Assembly (NCBI GenBank): GCA_950075905.1
Contig: CATMVR010000235.1
Span: forward strand, 1 to 7,520
Source of the DNA: an uncultured Persicitalea sp.
GTDB lineage: Bacteria > Bacteroidota > Bacteroidia > Cytophagales > Spirosomataceae
Direction of reading: 5' to 3'
DNA length: 7,520 nucleotides
In this document: in pieces, positions 1-6,941 of the stretch
Position numbering within the stretch: the stretch's first letter is position 1
Layout of the letters: each line of letters begins with the position of its first letter
Program-made: the position numbers and the translations under genes
Notes under the pieces: generated by a model
What the model was told of the DNA's origin: nothing
Seen by the model: only the letters and a program-made list of their open reading frames with translations
The model's database searches: none

Positions 1-648
1 TGTGCAGTAAAACCACTTACGTTTTTTTACCATTACCAAAATATGCTGCTGGTGCCTATTGCGTGGCTCATGGGTACAGTGGTGGCCGTGCTCTCGCAGC
101 TCTTGACCGGCCTTGGGCTGGACAGGGGCAAACTAAACGCTTTGGCCGGGAAAGTGGCTGTACCCGCATTTTACGTCCTGACGCTGGCAGTGGTACTCGT
201 GCAGGCGGCAGAGTACACCCAACCGCCCTCCCTGCTGGTAGGTGGTGAAGGTGACATCCGCTCCCGGGAGGCAAAGATTATTTCGGGCTATACACAACCC
301 AACGAAAAAATGGCCGTATGGGGGTGGAACACGCCCCTGTTTGTGGATACTCAACTATTGCAGGGTACCCGCGACGGACATACGCACTACCACATGAGCC
401 CCATCAAATTGCAGGACTACTACCTGGACCGCTACGTACTTGACCTGAAGCGCAACGAGCCCAAAGTAGTGGTAGAGACCTTTCAGGGGTACTCGGCATT
501 GACCTTCGGGGCCGATGGGCGCCGGGAGTTTGGTCTGGAAAACTATCCAAGGATATATGATTATATCAAAGAGCATTATGAGCTAAAAGCGGATATAGAC
601 GGCAAAACCCGCGTTTTTGTGCGGAAGCCGGCCGGTTCCAGCTCCTGA
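1..648 (+). CDS. Polytopic membrane protein, probable GT-C type glycosyltransferase, C-terminal part (5' end outside window)
   Basis: The frame is open from base 1, so the gene begins upstream; an internal ATG at 43 is not the real start. The visible 215 residues hold two hydrophobic segments (about 15-38 and 52-68) and then a soluble domain to the end. An HYQ motif just before the first segment resembles the HY placed before late membrane segments of GT-C/PMT-like transferases, and WGWNTP at 107-112 resembles the start of the C-terminal soluble domain of many such proteins. These lipid-phosphate-sugar-dependent enzymes act at the cytoplasmic membrane with the active site outside. The 542-residue protein at 1427-3055 has the same plan (HY motif, last membrane segments, soluble tail), which supports a shared role. 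The catalytic N-terminal half is missing, so family membership is inferred and the substrate is unknown. Confidence 0.6.
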   Translation, partial: CAVKPLTFFYHYQNMLLVPIAWLMGTVVAVLSQLLTGLGLDRGKLNALAGKVAVPAFYVLTLAVVLVQAAEYTQPPSLLVGGEGDIRSREAKIISGYTQPNEKMAVWGWNTPLFVDTQLLQGTRDGHTHYHMSPIKLQDYYLDRYVLDLKRNEPKVVVETFQGYSALTFGADGRREFGLENYPRIYDYIKEHYELKADIDGKTRVFVRKPAGSSS

Positions 649-696
649 GTCAGTTCCTAAATAAATTGTATTCACCACTAACCGCAGCTACTCGAA

Positions 697-1425
697 ATGA
701 AACTAACAGGAATCCTAGAGAAGAGAGAGAAGCTACCAGATTTTGACGATTACGCAGACAACTACGAGTCGCTGGTAAAGGATAACATCAAAGCGTCGGG
801 CTTTCATCCCTGCTATTTTGATGAGCATAAGATAAGAACCCTGGTATCCGATTTTGGGACAACACCCCGCGATAAGACGGTTCGGTTTCTGAACTTCGGG
901 TGCGGTATTGGCAAGAGCGCACGCTACATATACAAGTACCTGCCTCAGTCGGAGACCATTTCGGTAGACATATCGAAGGAATCAATTGAGCGAGCCAAGA
1001 AGCGCAACAAAGATATTCCTAACGTTACGTACCAGCACTTCAACCACGTATCGGAACTGAAATATGACCAGCCCTTTGACATCATCTTTGCGGCCAATGT
1101 GTTTCATCACGTTCCTGATGAGCTGCGTCTGCCCATACTGGAGCACCTGCGTACGCTGCTGAGCCCCGATGGGTACCTGTATATCTTCGAGCACAATCCG
1201 TTCAATCCGCTTACCAAAGCAGCTTTCAATACCTGTGAGTTTGACCAGGGCTGCAAAATGATCCCGGCCCGTGACATGTGTGAGAATATCAGGAAGGCGG
1301 GTTTCAAAAAAATAGACACAAACTACATCGTATTTTTTCCTAAACCCTTATCCGTATTTATCCCTTACGAGAGGTACCTCAACTGGCTACCCATCGGGGC
1401 TCAGTACTACATTAAGGCGAACTAG
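697..1425 (+). CDS. Class I SAM-dependent methyltransferase
   Basis: A 242-residue soluble protein with a Rossmann-type methyltransferase core. Visible motifs are the SAM-binding glycine loop FLNFGCGIG (64-72), the acidic residue ending the second strand (SVDIS, D91), the post-II motif FDIIFAANVFHHV (127-139) and the strand after the LSPDG turn (156-159). A C-terminal EHNPFNP motif (165-171) with a following TCEFDQG stretch is one I associate with methyltransferases in glycan and glycolipid clusters. The acceptor cannot be read from sequence; a sugar or lipid-linked glycan is inferred from the flanking membrane transferases. The ATG at 697 follows an A-rich leader, 48 bases after the previous stop. 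The next gene starts one base after this stop, so the two are very probably cotranscribed and translationally coupled. The fold is sure; the substrate is not. Confidence 0.85.
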   Translation: MKLTGILEKREKLPDFDDYADNYESLVKDNIKASGFHPCYFDEHKIRTLVSDFGTTPRDKTVRFLNFGCGIGKSARYIYKYLPQSETISVDISKESIERAKKRNKDIPNVTYQHFNHVSELKYDQPFDIIFAANVFHHVPDELRLPILEHLRTLLSPDGYLYIFEHNPFNPLTKAAFNTCEFDQGCKMIPARDMCENIRKAGFKKIDTNYIVFFPKPLSVFIPYERYLNWLPIGAQYYIKAN

Positions 1426-1426
1426 T

Positions 1427-3055
1427 ATGCTTGAACGTTTAAAAAGAATGTCCCGGCAGGACCTCATTGGACTGGCCATCGTACTGCTGGGATTGGTTGT
1501 CCTGAATTACAACCTTATGGATCGGCTGGATGTCATCTCGGACGATGACGATCTGTACTGGGGCTTTGCGATGGACTACCTGAAAGGCAAATACCGCGGC
1601 CCCGACGACGCCGTACTCTACTGCTTGTGGCAGCTGGGTATTCAGATGATCACTCAGGACCCCGTTCAGACCTACTACATCAATTATATAGCCATGGTGT
1701 CGCTACCCTGCGTGGCGCTGTACGCGCTCATGCGCAGTCTGCGTGTAAACGTATGGGTAAGCGTGTGGCTGGTGCTGCTGTTTATGTTTTCGGGGCTGAA
1801 TTTCCCACTATTACCCAAGCTGACTCACTTTACGGTGCTGTTTCTGGGGGCGGGCCTGGCTATTTCCAACTTTGCCGCCGACAACCTCATCAAACAACTT
1901 ACCATTGCGGGGTTCACGGTCTGGCTGGCGTCTTATATCCGGCCCGAGATGTACGTAGCCTGCGGGCTTATCCTGCTGTGGCTCCTGTATGTTTCGTACA
2001 AGCGCAAAACGTACCGGAGTTTTGTTACCCTGTTTGCGGTAGTTGTGGTGTCGGGGGTATTGCTGGGTACGCCCATTCGTGAGAACGACCGCAGCTTCTG
2101 GACATTCAAGGTGTATATGGCCATCAACTACATGGAATGGTACCCCGACCGGATTCAGCTGTCGCCCTGGATGCACTTCAACGAGATCAACGAGCAGATA
2201 TTCGGCCACAAACTGGTCTCTATCAAGGATGCCATAGAGACCCGCCCCGATCTGGTGGTGCGCCACGTGCAGACCAACATCATCAAGCTGGCCACCGACT
2301 CCTTCCGCTACGTCAAAGAGTACGTTCAGATGATGCTGGACCTCTTCCCGTTTCCTTACAAGAGGTACCTGTTTCCCCTGCTGGGATTGGTGTTTCTGGC
2401 CCTCATCGACTACCGTAAGTATGCCGCCAATCTCTGGGCTACGGCCAAACGTTACAAGGAATTTGGGGTAATTCTGCTGCTGACGCTGGTGCCTTCCATT
2501 ATCACCACTACTACCATGTACCCGCGGCCACACTACTTTTTGTACCATTTTTACCTGCTGTACTTCCCGTTGGTGGGTATTTTGCTGAGCAATCTGGCCT
2601 TTCGCCGCGTAACGTTTGGCTCATTTAGTTTTTTACGGAATAAATATGCCCTGCCAGTGCTCAACTTACTACTTATGGGCGTATTTTTGGGGCCACGTTT
2701 GCGGGCCAATGCTCAGGACGAGCCCACTCCCAAACGAGACTTCATCTACAAACTTCAAAGCCAGAACCTACAAGGCGAGGTGAATGTGCTGGGCGGAGAC
2801 CCCATCACGTACAGCCGCTATGTAGGCGCCGACTGGACCTTTTATTTCTATGATAATCAGCGACCGGACAACTTTCAGAGCTTTATCCGGGACAGCGACA
2901 TCAACGCAGTGATTATCAACGAAAATGTACATAAGTACTTCCAGGACGACACTTCCTATCAGGCTTTTCTGTCTGATCCGGGGCAACTGGGGTTCCAGCT
3001 GGTAGAAGAAACCGATAAGCGCCGGATTTATGCCAGCGAACAAAAAATCAAGTAA
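1427..3055 (+). CDS. Polytopic membrane protein, probable GT-C fold glycosyltransferase
   Basis: A 542-residue protein with about nine to eleven hydrophobic segments: roughly 12-29, 84-105, 107-129, 134-151, 158-191 (possibly two), 199-214, 314-329, 346-366, 371-393 and 407-422, then a soluble domain from about 425. Directly after the first membrane segment is an acidic run, SDDDDLYW (38-45), where GT-C transferases carry their catalytic acidic residues in the first outer loop. RPEM follows the SYI stretch in the middle, and PRPHYF precedes a late membrane segment. This suggests transfer of a sugar from a polyprenyl-phosphate donor on the outer face of the inner membrane. The C-terminal domain resembles in plan the tail of the truncated protein at the window start. 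Start ATG 1427 lies one base after the methyltransferase stop. GT-C membership is inferred from topology and motifs; donor and acceptor are unknown. Confidence 0.65.
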   Translation: MLERLKRMSRQDLIGLAIVLLGLVVLNYNLMDRLDVISDDDDLYWGFAMDYLKGKYRGPDDAVLYCLWQLGIQMITQDPVQTYYINYIAMVSLPCVALYALMRSLRVNVWVSVWLVLLFMFSGLNFPLLPKLTHFTVLFLGAGLAISNFAADNLIKQLTIAGFTVWLASYIRPEMYVACGLILLWLLYVSYKRKTYRSFVTLFAVVVVSGVLLGTPIRENDRSFWTFKVYMAINYMEWYPDRIQLSPWMHFNEINEQIFGHKLVSIKDAIETRPDLVVRHVQTNIIKLATDSFRYVKEYVQMMLDLFPFPYKRYLFPLLGLVFLALIDYRKYAANLWATAKRYKEFGVILLLTLVPSIITTTTMYPRPHYFLYHFYLLYFPLVGILLSNLAFRRVTFGSFSFLRNKYALPVLNLLLMGVFLGPRLRANAQDEPTPKRDFIYKLQSQNLQGEVNVLGGDPITYSRYVGADWTFYFYDNQRPDNFQSFIRDSDINAVIINENVHKYFQDDTSYQAFLSDPGQLGFQLVEETDKRRIYASEQKIK

Positions 3056-3074
3056 GTACATTAAAAGCTTTCCT

Positions 3075-3082
3075 TATATTTT
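3075..3082 (+). promoter_or_regulatory. Candidate Bacteroidota -7 element upstream of ilvC
   Basis: TATATTTT matches five of the six fixed positions of the Bacteroidota -7 consensus TAnnTTTG. It lies in the AT-rich 51-base gap before ilvC, 24 bases before the ATG at 3107, which would give a short leader. I see no good -33 TTTG box at the usual distance, so this is a weak call. It is consistent with ilvC having its own promoter rather than being read only from the glycan genes upstream. Confidence 0.25.
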
Positions 3083-3106
3083 TAATTAATAATTTACCCT
3101 AAGAAA

Positions 3107-4153
3107 ATGGCAAAGTTAAATTTTGGCGGCGTTGAAGAAGAAGTAGTAACCCGCGAAGAATTCCCCCTCGAAAAATCCCGTGAAGTACTCAGCAACGAAA
3201 CAATAGCGGTGATAGGTTATGGCGTACAGGGCCCCGGCCAAAGCCTCAATATGCGTGACAATGGTTTCAATGTCATCGTAGGGCAGCGCCAGGGCGGTAA
3301 GTCGTGGGACAAAGCCGTAGCCGACGGCTGGGTGCCTGGCGAAACGCTATTTGAGATCGAAGAGGCGTTGGAAAAAGGGACCATCATCTGCTACCTGCTT
3401 TCCGACGCCGCTCAGATCGAACTTTGGCCTACGGTAAAGAAGTACCTAACCGCCGGTAAGTCGCTGTATTTCTCGCACGGATTCGGTATCACCTATAAGG
3501 ATCAGACTGGTATCGTGCCTCCGGCTGATGTAGATGTATTCCTCGTAGCTCCCAAAGGCTCGGGTACCTCGCTGCGTCGTCTGTTTGTGGAAGGCAAAGG
3601 CCTTAACTCGTCCTTTGCGGTATTCCAGGATGCTACCGGCGAAGCCCGCACCAAGTGTATTGCCATGGGTATCGGCGTAGGCTCCGGCTACCTGTTCGAA
3701 ACGGACTTCTACCGCGAAGTAACCTCCGACCTCACCGGCGAGCGTGGTACGCTGATGGGTGCCATTCAGGGAATCTTTGCCGCTCAGTACGAGGTACTTC
3801 GTTCCAATGGACACTCTCCTTCCGAGGCGTTCAACGAAACCGTCGAAGAGTTGACGCAATCACTGATGCCCCTCGTGGCCGAAAACGGCATGGACTGGAT
3901 GTACGCCAACTGCTCCACTACCGCGCAGCGCGGCGCGCTGGACTGGTGGAAGCCCTTCCGCGATGCCACCAAGCCCGTGTTTGAGCAGCTATACAACTCC
4001 GTAAAGTCTGGCGAGCAGGCCAAAATCTCCATCACCCGCAACTCCCAGCCCGACTACCGCGTGAAGCTGGAAGAAGAGCTGGCCGAACTCCGCGAATCTG
4101 AAATGTGGCAGGCCGGCACTACCGTACGCAGCCTGCGGCCGGAGAGGAGTTAA
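3107..4153 (+). CDS. ilvC: Ketol-acid reductoisomerase (NADP+), class I
   Basis: IlvC converts 2-acetolactate and 2-aceto-2-hydroxybutanoate, by isomerisation and NADPH-dependent reduction, into the dihydroxy acids of valine and isoleucine synthesis, in the cytoplasm. At 348 residues it has the class I length and lacks the duplicated helical domain of class II. The nucleotide-binding glycine loop is GYGVQG (37-42); the loop around GQRQGGKSW (59-67) contacts the cofactor phosphate. SHGFG (123-127) contains the conserved histidine. Magnesium ligands appear as D208 and E212 in SDLTGER and as E244 and E248 in NETVEEL, and S270 in CSTTAQRG binds substrate. The sequence is full-length with no lesion and closely resembles Bacteroidota IlvC. 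It follows a glycan gene by 51 bases instead of ilvN, so the usual ilvD-ilvB-ilvN block is not immediately upstream. Confidence 0.97.
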   Translation: MAKLNFGGVEEEVVTREEFPLEKSREVLSNETIAVIGYGVQGPGQSLNMRDNGFNVIVGQRQGGKSWDKAVADGWVPGETLFEIEEALEKGTIICYLLSDAAQIELWPTVKKYLTAGKSLYFSHGFGITYKDQTGIVPPADVDVFLVAPKGSGTSLRRLFVEGKGLNSSFAVFQDATGEARTKCIAMGIGVGSGYLFETDFYREVTSDLTGERGTLMGAIQGIFAAQYEVLRSNGHSPSEAFNETVEELTQSLMPLVAENGMDWMYANCSTTAQRGALDWWKPFRDATKPVFEQLYNSVKSGEQAKISITRNSQPDYRVKLEEELAELRESEMWQAGTTVRSLRPERS

Positions 4154-4157
4154 TTTT

Positions 4158-4193
4158 GAATGAGTGAATGATAGAATGAGTGAATGATAGAAT
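4158..4193 (+). repeat. Tandem 16-base direct repeat after ilvC
   Basis: The 16-base unit GAATGAGTGAATGATA occurs twice head to tail (4158-4173 and 4174-4189), then the first four bases of a third copy (GAAT, 4190-4193). It begins four bases after the ilvC stop codon. Within the unit GAATGA and GAATGATA alternate, so there is an inner 7-9 base periodicity. Its function is unknown; it forms the left side of the inverted repeat described separately. Confidence 0.85.
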
Positions 4194-4288
4194 AAAGTAA
4201 ATGAGTCCAGCATCTTGGGCGTTTATATTCATCTTCTCTTCAACATTTATGAACTCAAAATATTCTATCATTGTAACATTCTATCATT
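4167..4288. repeat. Imperfect inverted repeat, 28-base arms around a 66-base centre
   Basis: Left arm 4167-4194 and right arm 4261-4288 are reverse complements at 24 of 28 positions: two perfect 12-base blocks (4167-4178 with 4277-4288, and 4183-4194 with 4261-4272) separated by four unmatched bases. The centre (4195-4260) is AT-rich with no convincing reading frame. The right arm ends exactly where the terminator hairpin begins. It could be a long RNA stem at the ilvC mRNA 3' end, a small non-coding repeat element, or a remnant of one. Confidence 0.75.
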
Positions 4289-4339
4289 GAAAGAAAAAGC
4301 CGGGTCGGGGTGTTTCACCACGACCCGGCTTTTTCTTTC
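4289..4339 (+). terminator. Strong rho-independent terminator after ilvC (bidirectional in form)
   Basis: A perfect 19-base inverted repeat: left arm 4289-4307 (GAAAGAAAAAGCCGGGTCG) pairs with right arm 4321-4339. Inside, GGTG (4309-4312) can also pair with CACC (4316-4319) around a TTT loop. The GC core CCGGGTCG is followed by a T-rich run (TTTTTCTTTCT) and preceded by the matching A-rich run, so it would form an intrinsic terminator on either strand. It should end ilvC transcription and make ilvA depend on its own promoter. Confidence 0.9.
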
Positions 4340-4362
4340 TGTGTGATTAATCCGTAATTTCG
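4332..4362 (+). promoter_or_regulatory. Candidate promoter for ilvA
   Basis: TAATTTCG (4355-4362) matches five of six fixed positions of the Bacteroidota -7 box TAnnTTTG, and TTTC (4332-4335) lies 19 bases upstream as a three-of-four match to the -33 TTTG box. The -33 candidate overlaps the terminator's right arm. A promoter is expected here because the terminator isolates ilvA from ilvC, but the match is only moderate. Confidence 0.3.
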
Positions 4363-4378
4363 TTACCGCATAAAGAGC

Positions 4379-4402
4379 ATGGAAAGTCAACAGACCATAT
4401 GA
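4379..4402 (+). CDS. Possible 7-codon upstream reading frame overlapping the ilvA start
   Basis: ATG at 4379 opens a frame encoding MESQQTI that stops at TGA 4400-4402. The stop overlaps the ilvA start codon in an ATGA arrangement (4399-4402), the classic geometry for translational coupling. An AAAGAG sequence lies immediately upstream, too close to be a good ribosome site. The last two sense codons are Thr and Ile, the substrate and end product of the IlvA pathway, but two such codons are far too few to claim attenuation. It may simply be a chance mini-ORF. Confidence 0.3.
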   Translation: MESQQTI

Positions 4403-5670
4403 AAGAGAGCATCAACGATACTACGACCACGTACCCAACCCTCGACGCGATATTTCTGGCGGCGGAGCGACTGCGCAATGTCATTACGCATACGCCCCTG
4501 ATGCACAATTTGCAGCTTTCGGAGCAGTTTGGTGCTAATGTCTACCTTAAACGGGAAGATTTGCAGATTGTCCGTTCCTACAAAATCCGGGGGGCGTACA
4601 ACAAAATGGCCAATCTCTCAGAGGAGGCTCTGGCCAAAGGGGTAGTGTGCGCCAGCGCGGGCAACCACGCGCAGGGGGTAGCTTACGCCTGTCGGAAAAT
4701 GGGTGTGAAGGGAGTTATTTTTATGCCTACCACCGCCCCCGCCCAAAAAGTAAAGCAGGTAGGTATGTTTGGGAAGGAGTGGGTATCCATCCAGCTCGTG
4801 GGCGACACCTACGACGATGCCTATCACGCGGCCATGGCGTACCGGGAGGAGCACGATGCTACCTTTGTACACCCTTTCGACGATGTGCAGGTGATGGAAG
4901 GACAGGGTACCGTAGGGCTGGAAATTTTTAAAGATGCTGATTTCAAGATAGACTACCTGCTGATGGCCATCGGTGGCGGCGGATTAGCCTCTGGTGTTTC
5001 TACTGTATTCAAGCAGCTTTCGCCCAAAACAAAACTCATCGGCGTAGAGCCCCTTGGTTCTCCCACCATGCACAAGGCTATCGAAGAAGGTCACGTCTTG
5101 ACGCTCGAACATATCGACAAGTTTGTGGACGGGGCCGCCGTGCGCCGCGCGGGCAACATTACATTTGAGGTCTGCAAGCAAAATCTTGACAATATTGTGC
5201 TGGTACCCGAAGGAAAGGTATGTTCCGTCATCCTGCAGCTCTACAACGAGCAGGCCATCGTGGCCGAACCCGCCGGAGCCCTTACCGTAGCGGCGCTGGA
5301 TTTTATGAAAGAGGAAATCAAGGGCAAAAATGTAGTGGTACTCATTGGAGGGGGTAACAATGACATCACCCGTACCGAAGAAATCAAGGAGCGCTCGTTG
5401 CTGTACGAAGGGCTGAAGCACTACTTCATTATCCGTTTTCCGCAGCGTTCGGGCGCATTCCGTGAGTTTCTGGATGTGCTGGGGCCCGAGGTGGACATAA
5501 CCCGCTTTGAGTACACCAAAAAGACGAACCGCGAGCAGGGCCCGGCCTTAGTGGGTATTGAGTTGAGACAGCGCGGCGACCTGGCACCGCTGCTCCAGCG
5601 CATGGATGAGGGCCGCATTGCCTACGAGTACCTCAACGATCAGCCCGATTTGTTTCAGTTTATGGTGTAA
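4399..5670 (+). CDS. ilvA: Threonine ammonia-lyase (threonine dehydratase), biosynthetic
   Basis: IlvA is a PLP enzyme that deaminates L-threonine to 2-oxobutanoate, the committed step of isoleucine synthesis. The 423-residue protein has the fold-type II core: the PLP-lysine motif SYKIRGAY (60-67, K62), the substrate-binding SAGNHAQG (86-93) and the phosphate-cradling glycine loop GGGGLASG (192-199). Residues about 339-423, starting HYFIIRF, form one ACT-like regulatory domain, as in the roughly 420-residue single-domain form rather than the roughly 510-residue E. coli form with two. Isoleucine feedback is therefore expected, though not provable here. The start ATG 4399 overlaps the stop of a 7-codon upstream frame. 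The gene lies downstream of the ilvC terminator and is followed after 6 bases by an AraC-type regulator. It is intact, and its composition matches ilvC. Confidence 0.96.
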   Translation: MKESINDTTTTYPTLDAIFLAAERLRNVITHTPLMHNLQLSEQFGANVYLKREDLQIVRSYKIRGAYNKMANLSEEALAKGVVCASAGNHAQGVAYACRKMGVKGVIFMPTTAPAQKVKQVGMFGKEWVSIQLVGDTYDDAYHAAMAYREEHDATFVHPFDDVQVMEGQGTVGLEIFKDADFKIDYLLMAIGGGGLASGVSTVFKQLSPKTKLIGVEPLGSPTMHKAIEEGHVLTLEHIDKFVDGAAVRRAGNITFEVCKQNLDNIVLVPEGKVCSVILQLYNEQAIVAEPAGALTVAALDFMKEEIKGKNVVVLIGGGNNDITRTEEIKERSLLYEGLKHYFIIRFPQRSGAFREFLDVLGPEVDITRFEYTKKTNREQGPALVGIELRQRGDLAPLLQRMDEGRIAYEYLNDQPDLFQFMV

Positions 5671-5676
5671 TGTGCT

Positions 5677-6525
5677 GTGCTCCGCGTCCCGTCTGACATA
5701 AGTACCCAGGAATTTGAGTCCCTGAAAATTCAGGACATGACCTTCGTGGCCTACCGCAACGAAGTGTACCCCTCTCGCTATGAGGTATTTTTTGAGGAGC
5801 ATGCCGTGATTGTGGTGCTGGAAGGGGAGAAAAAATTCAGCAGCCCTACCCAGGAGGTACATGTTCAGAAAGGCGATATCCTGTTCATTCAGCGGGGGTT
5901 TTACCTCATGTCGGAGTCCATCCACGAGGCGTACAAGAGCCTGGTTTTTTTCTTTGACGAAAAGCTTTTGAAAGAATTTGTGGGCCTGCATTCGGAGCTT
6001 TTTGATGTAGAAAAGGAGATAGCGCCGCTGCAATCGCCCATTTTATTGCTGCATGCTTCCGATACCTTCTCCCAGTTTGTCGACTCCATCTTTCCCTATT
6101 TTCGCTCCCAAACAAGCCTGAAAACTCATTTTTTGCGGCTCAAATTTCAGGAACTCCTACTCCATCTGCTGGAAATTGACGCTTCCGGCAACCTGCAATC
6201 GATCCTGCTGAGTATCCACAAAGGACAGAAGGCCGACCTCCGCTTTCTGATGAATAGCTACTCCCTCAAACCCCTTACCCTCAACGAACTCGCCCGGCTA
6301 TCGGGCCGCAGCCTGTCGGCCTTCAAACGTGACTTTCAGGAGGAGTTTCACACGTCGCCGGCCCTGTGGATCAAACAAAAAAAGCTGGAACATGCTGATC
6401 TGCTGCTACGTACCACCTCCATGAATGTATCCGAAATTAGTACCGAGATCGGCTACGAAAGCGTATCGCATTTCATCAAGAGCTACAAGGAGAAATACGG
6501 TTTTACGCCCAAAAGTGCCGCCTGA
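5677..6525 (+). CDS. AraC-family transcriptional regulator with ExsA-like N-terminal domain
   Basis: A 282-residue DNA-binding regulator. The N-terminal half holds a cupin-like sensing domain: VIVVLEGEKKF (44-54) followed by KGDILFI and SLVFFFDEKLL resembles the ExsA-type N-terminal domain. The C-terminal AraC domain has two helix-turn-helix units, about 200-221 (LTLNELARLSGRSLSAFKRDF) and 248-270, the second ending in the typical GFTPKSAA tail (275-282). The start is probably GTG 5677, six bases after the ilvA stop and in the same frame; the next in-frame ATG (5737, residue 21) would drop a stretch that looks coding. A TAATG overlap at the ilvA stop opens only an 8-codon frame (5670-5696), so a start-site shift is conceivable. 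Cotranscription with ilvA is likely. Ligand and targets are unknown; control of amino acid genes is only a guess from position. Confidence 0.88.
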   Translation: MLRVPSDISTQEFESLKIQDMTFVAYRNEVYPSRYEVFFEEHAVIVVLEGEKKFSSPTQEVHVQKGDILFIQRGFYLMSESIHEAYKSLVFFFDEKLLKEFVGLHSELFDVEKEIAPLQSPILLLHASDTFSQFVDSIFPYFRSQTSLKTHFLRLKFQELLLHLLEIDASGNLQSILLSIHKGQKADLRFLMNSYSLKPLTLNELARLSGRSLSAFKRDFQEEFHTSPALWIKQKKLEHADLLLRTTSMNVSEISTEIGYESVSHFIKSYKEKYGFTPKSAA

Positions 6526-6614
6526 GCCAAAAACGCTATTCTTTGGCCGTTTTGCGTTATAAGGGTGTGGGGGAGAATGTGGAAATTTGTAAGGTTAAAA
6601 AGCCATGTGAATCA

Positions 6615-6941
6615 ATGCTAGCGGAACGTCAAACGATTGAAGATAAATCACAAATATTCGACCTGCTGAAACAACATCAGTCGGATATTGCATCTTATGG
6701 TGCTAAGCGTCTGGGTTTGTTCGGCTCATATGTACGGAATCAGCAAAAAGAAACAAGTGATATTGACCTTTTGGTAGAGTTTCAGAAAGGCAAAAAGACG
6801 TTTAAAAATCTAGTTTACCTTTCCTACTATCTGCAAGATTTATTTAAGCATAAAGTACAGCTAGTCACCTGGATGGGACTAGCAGATTTTGTAAAGGAGG
6901 AGGTTGTTAAAGAAATTGAGTATGTCTCCATCACTGATTGA
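6615..6941 (+). CDS. mntA: MNT-domain nucleotidyltransferase, probable type VII antitoxin (MntA-like)
   Basis: A 108-residue minimal nucleotidyltransferase. GSYVRNQQKETSDID (37-51) fits the GSX10DXD signature exactly, with D49 and D51 as predicted metal ligands. In characterised HEPN/MNT pairs the MNT protein neutralises its partner by adding AMP units to a tyrosine near the HEPN active site. The strand that usually carries a third acidic residue (VDLVT) reads VQLVT, with Q82 in its place. I chose ATG 6615 because the extension back to TTG 6543 adds 24 residues unlike the family and overlaps likely spacer; 108 residues is typical. The downstream HEPN gene overlaps its 3' end by 20 bases, as expected for a toxin-antitoxin operon. 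The region is more AT-rich than the flanking ilv genes, suggesting transfer. The pairing is secure; activity is inferred. Confidence 0.85.
   Translation: MLAERQTIEDKSQIFDLLKQHQSDIASYGAKRLGLFGSYVRNQQKETSDIDLLVEFQKGKKTFKNLVYLSYYLQDLFKHKVQLVTWMGLADFVKEEVVKEIEYVSITD

Noticed and set aside
1811..2548. Long minus-strand open frame of 245 codons inside the 542-residue membrane protein gene.
   Set aside because: It is low-complexity, rich in Q, G, V and H, shows no recognisable domain, and mirrors a well-supported membrane protein gene; a shadow frame.
6526..6553. Possible terminator after the araC-type gene: GCCAAA (6526-6531) with TTTGGC (6542-6547), followed by CGTTTTG.
   Set aside because: The stem is only six pairs, the T-run is short and interrupted, and a competing bulged stem with CGTTTTG exists; too weak to list as a feature.
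6551..6589. Possible promoter for the toxin-antitoxin pair: TTTG at 6551-6554 and GAAATTTG at 6582-6589.
   Set aside because: The spacing of 27 bases is too long for Bacteroidota promoters and the -7 box lacks its first T.
6543..6614. N-terminal extension of the MNT protein from a TTG start.
   Set aside because: The added 24 residues do not look like the family and the ATG at 6615 gives the usual length.
6893..6903. AAAGGAGGAGG as a strong Shine-Dalgarno site for the HEPN gene.
   Set aside because: It lies 18 bases before the ATG and directly against the TTG, encodes KEEV in the antitoxin, and this phylum rarely depends on such sites.
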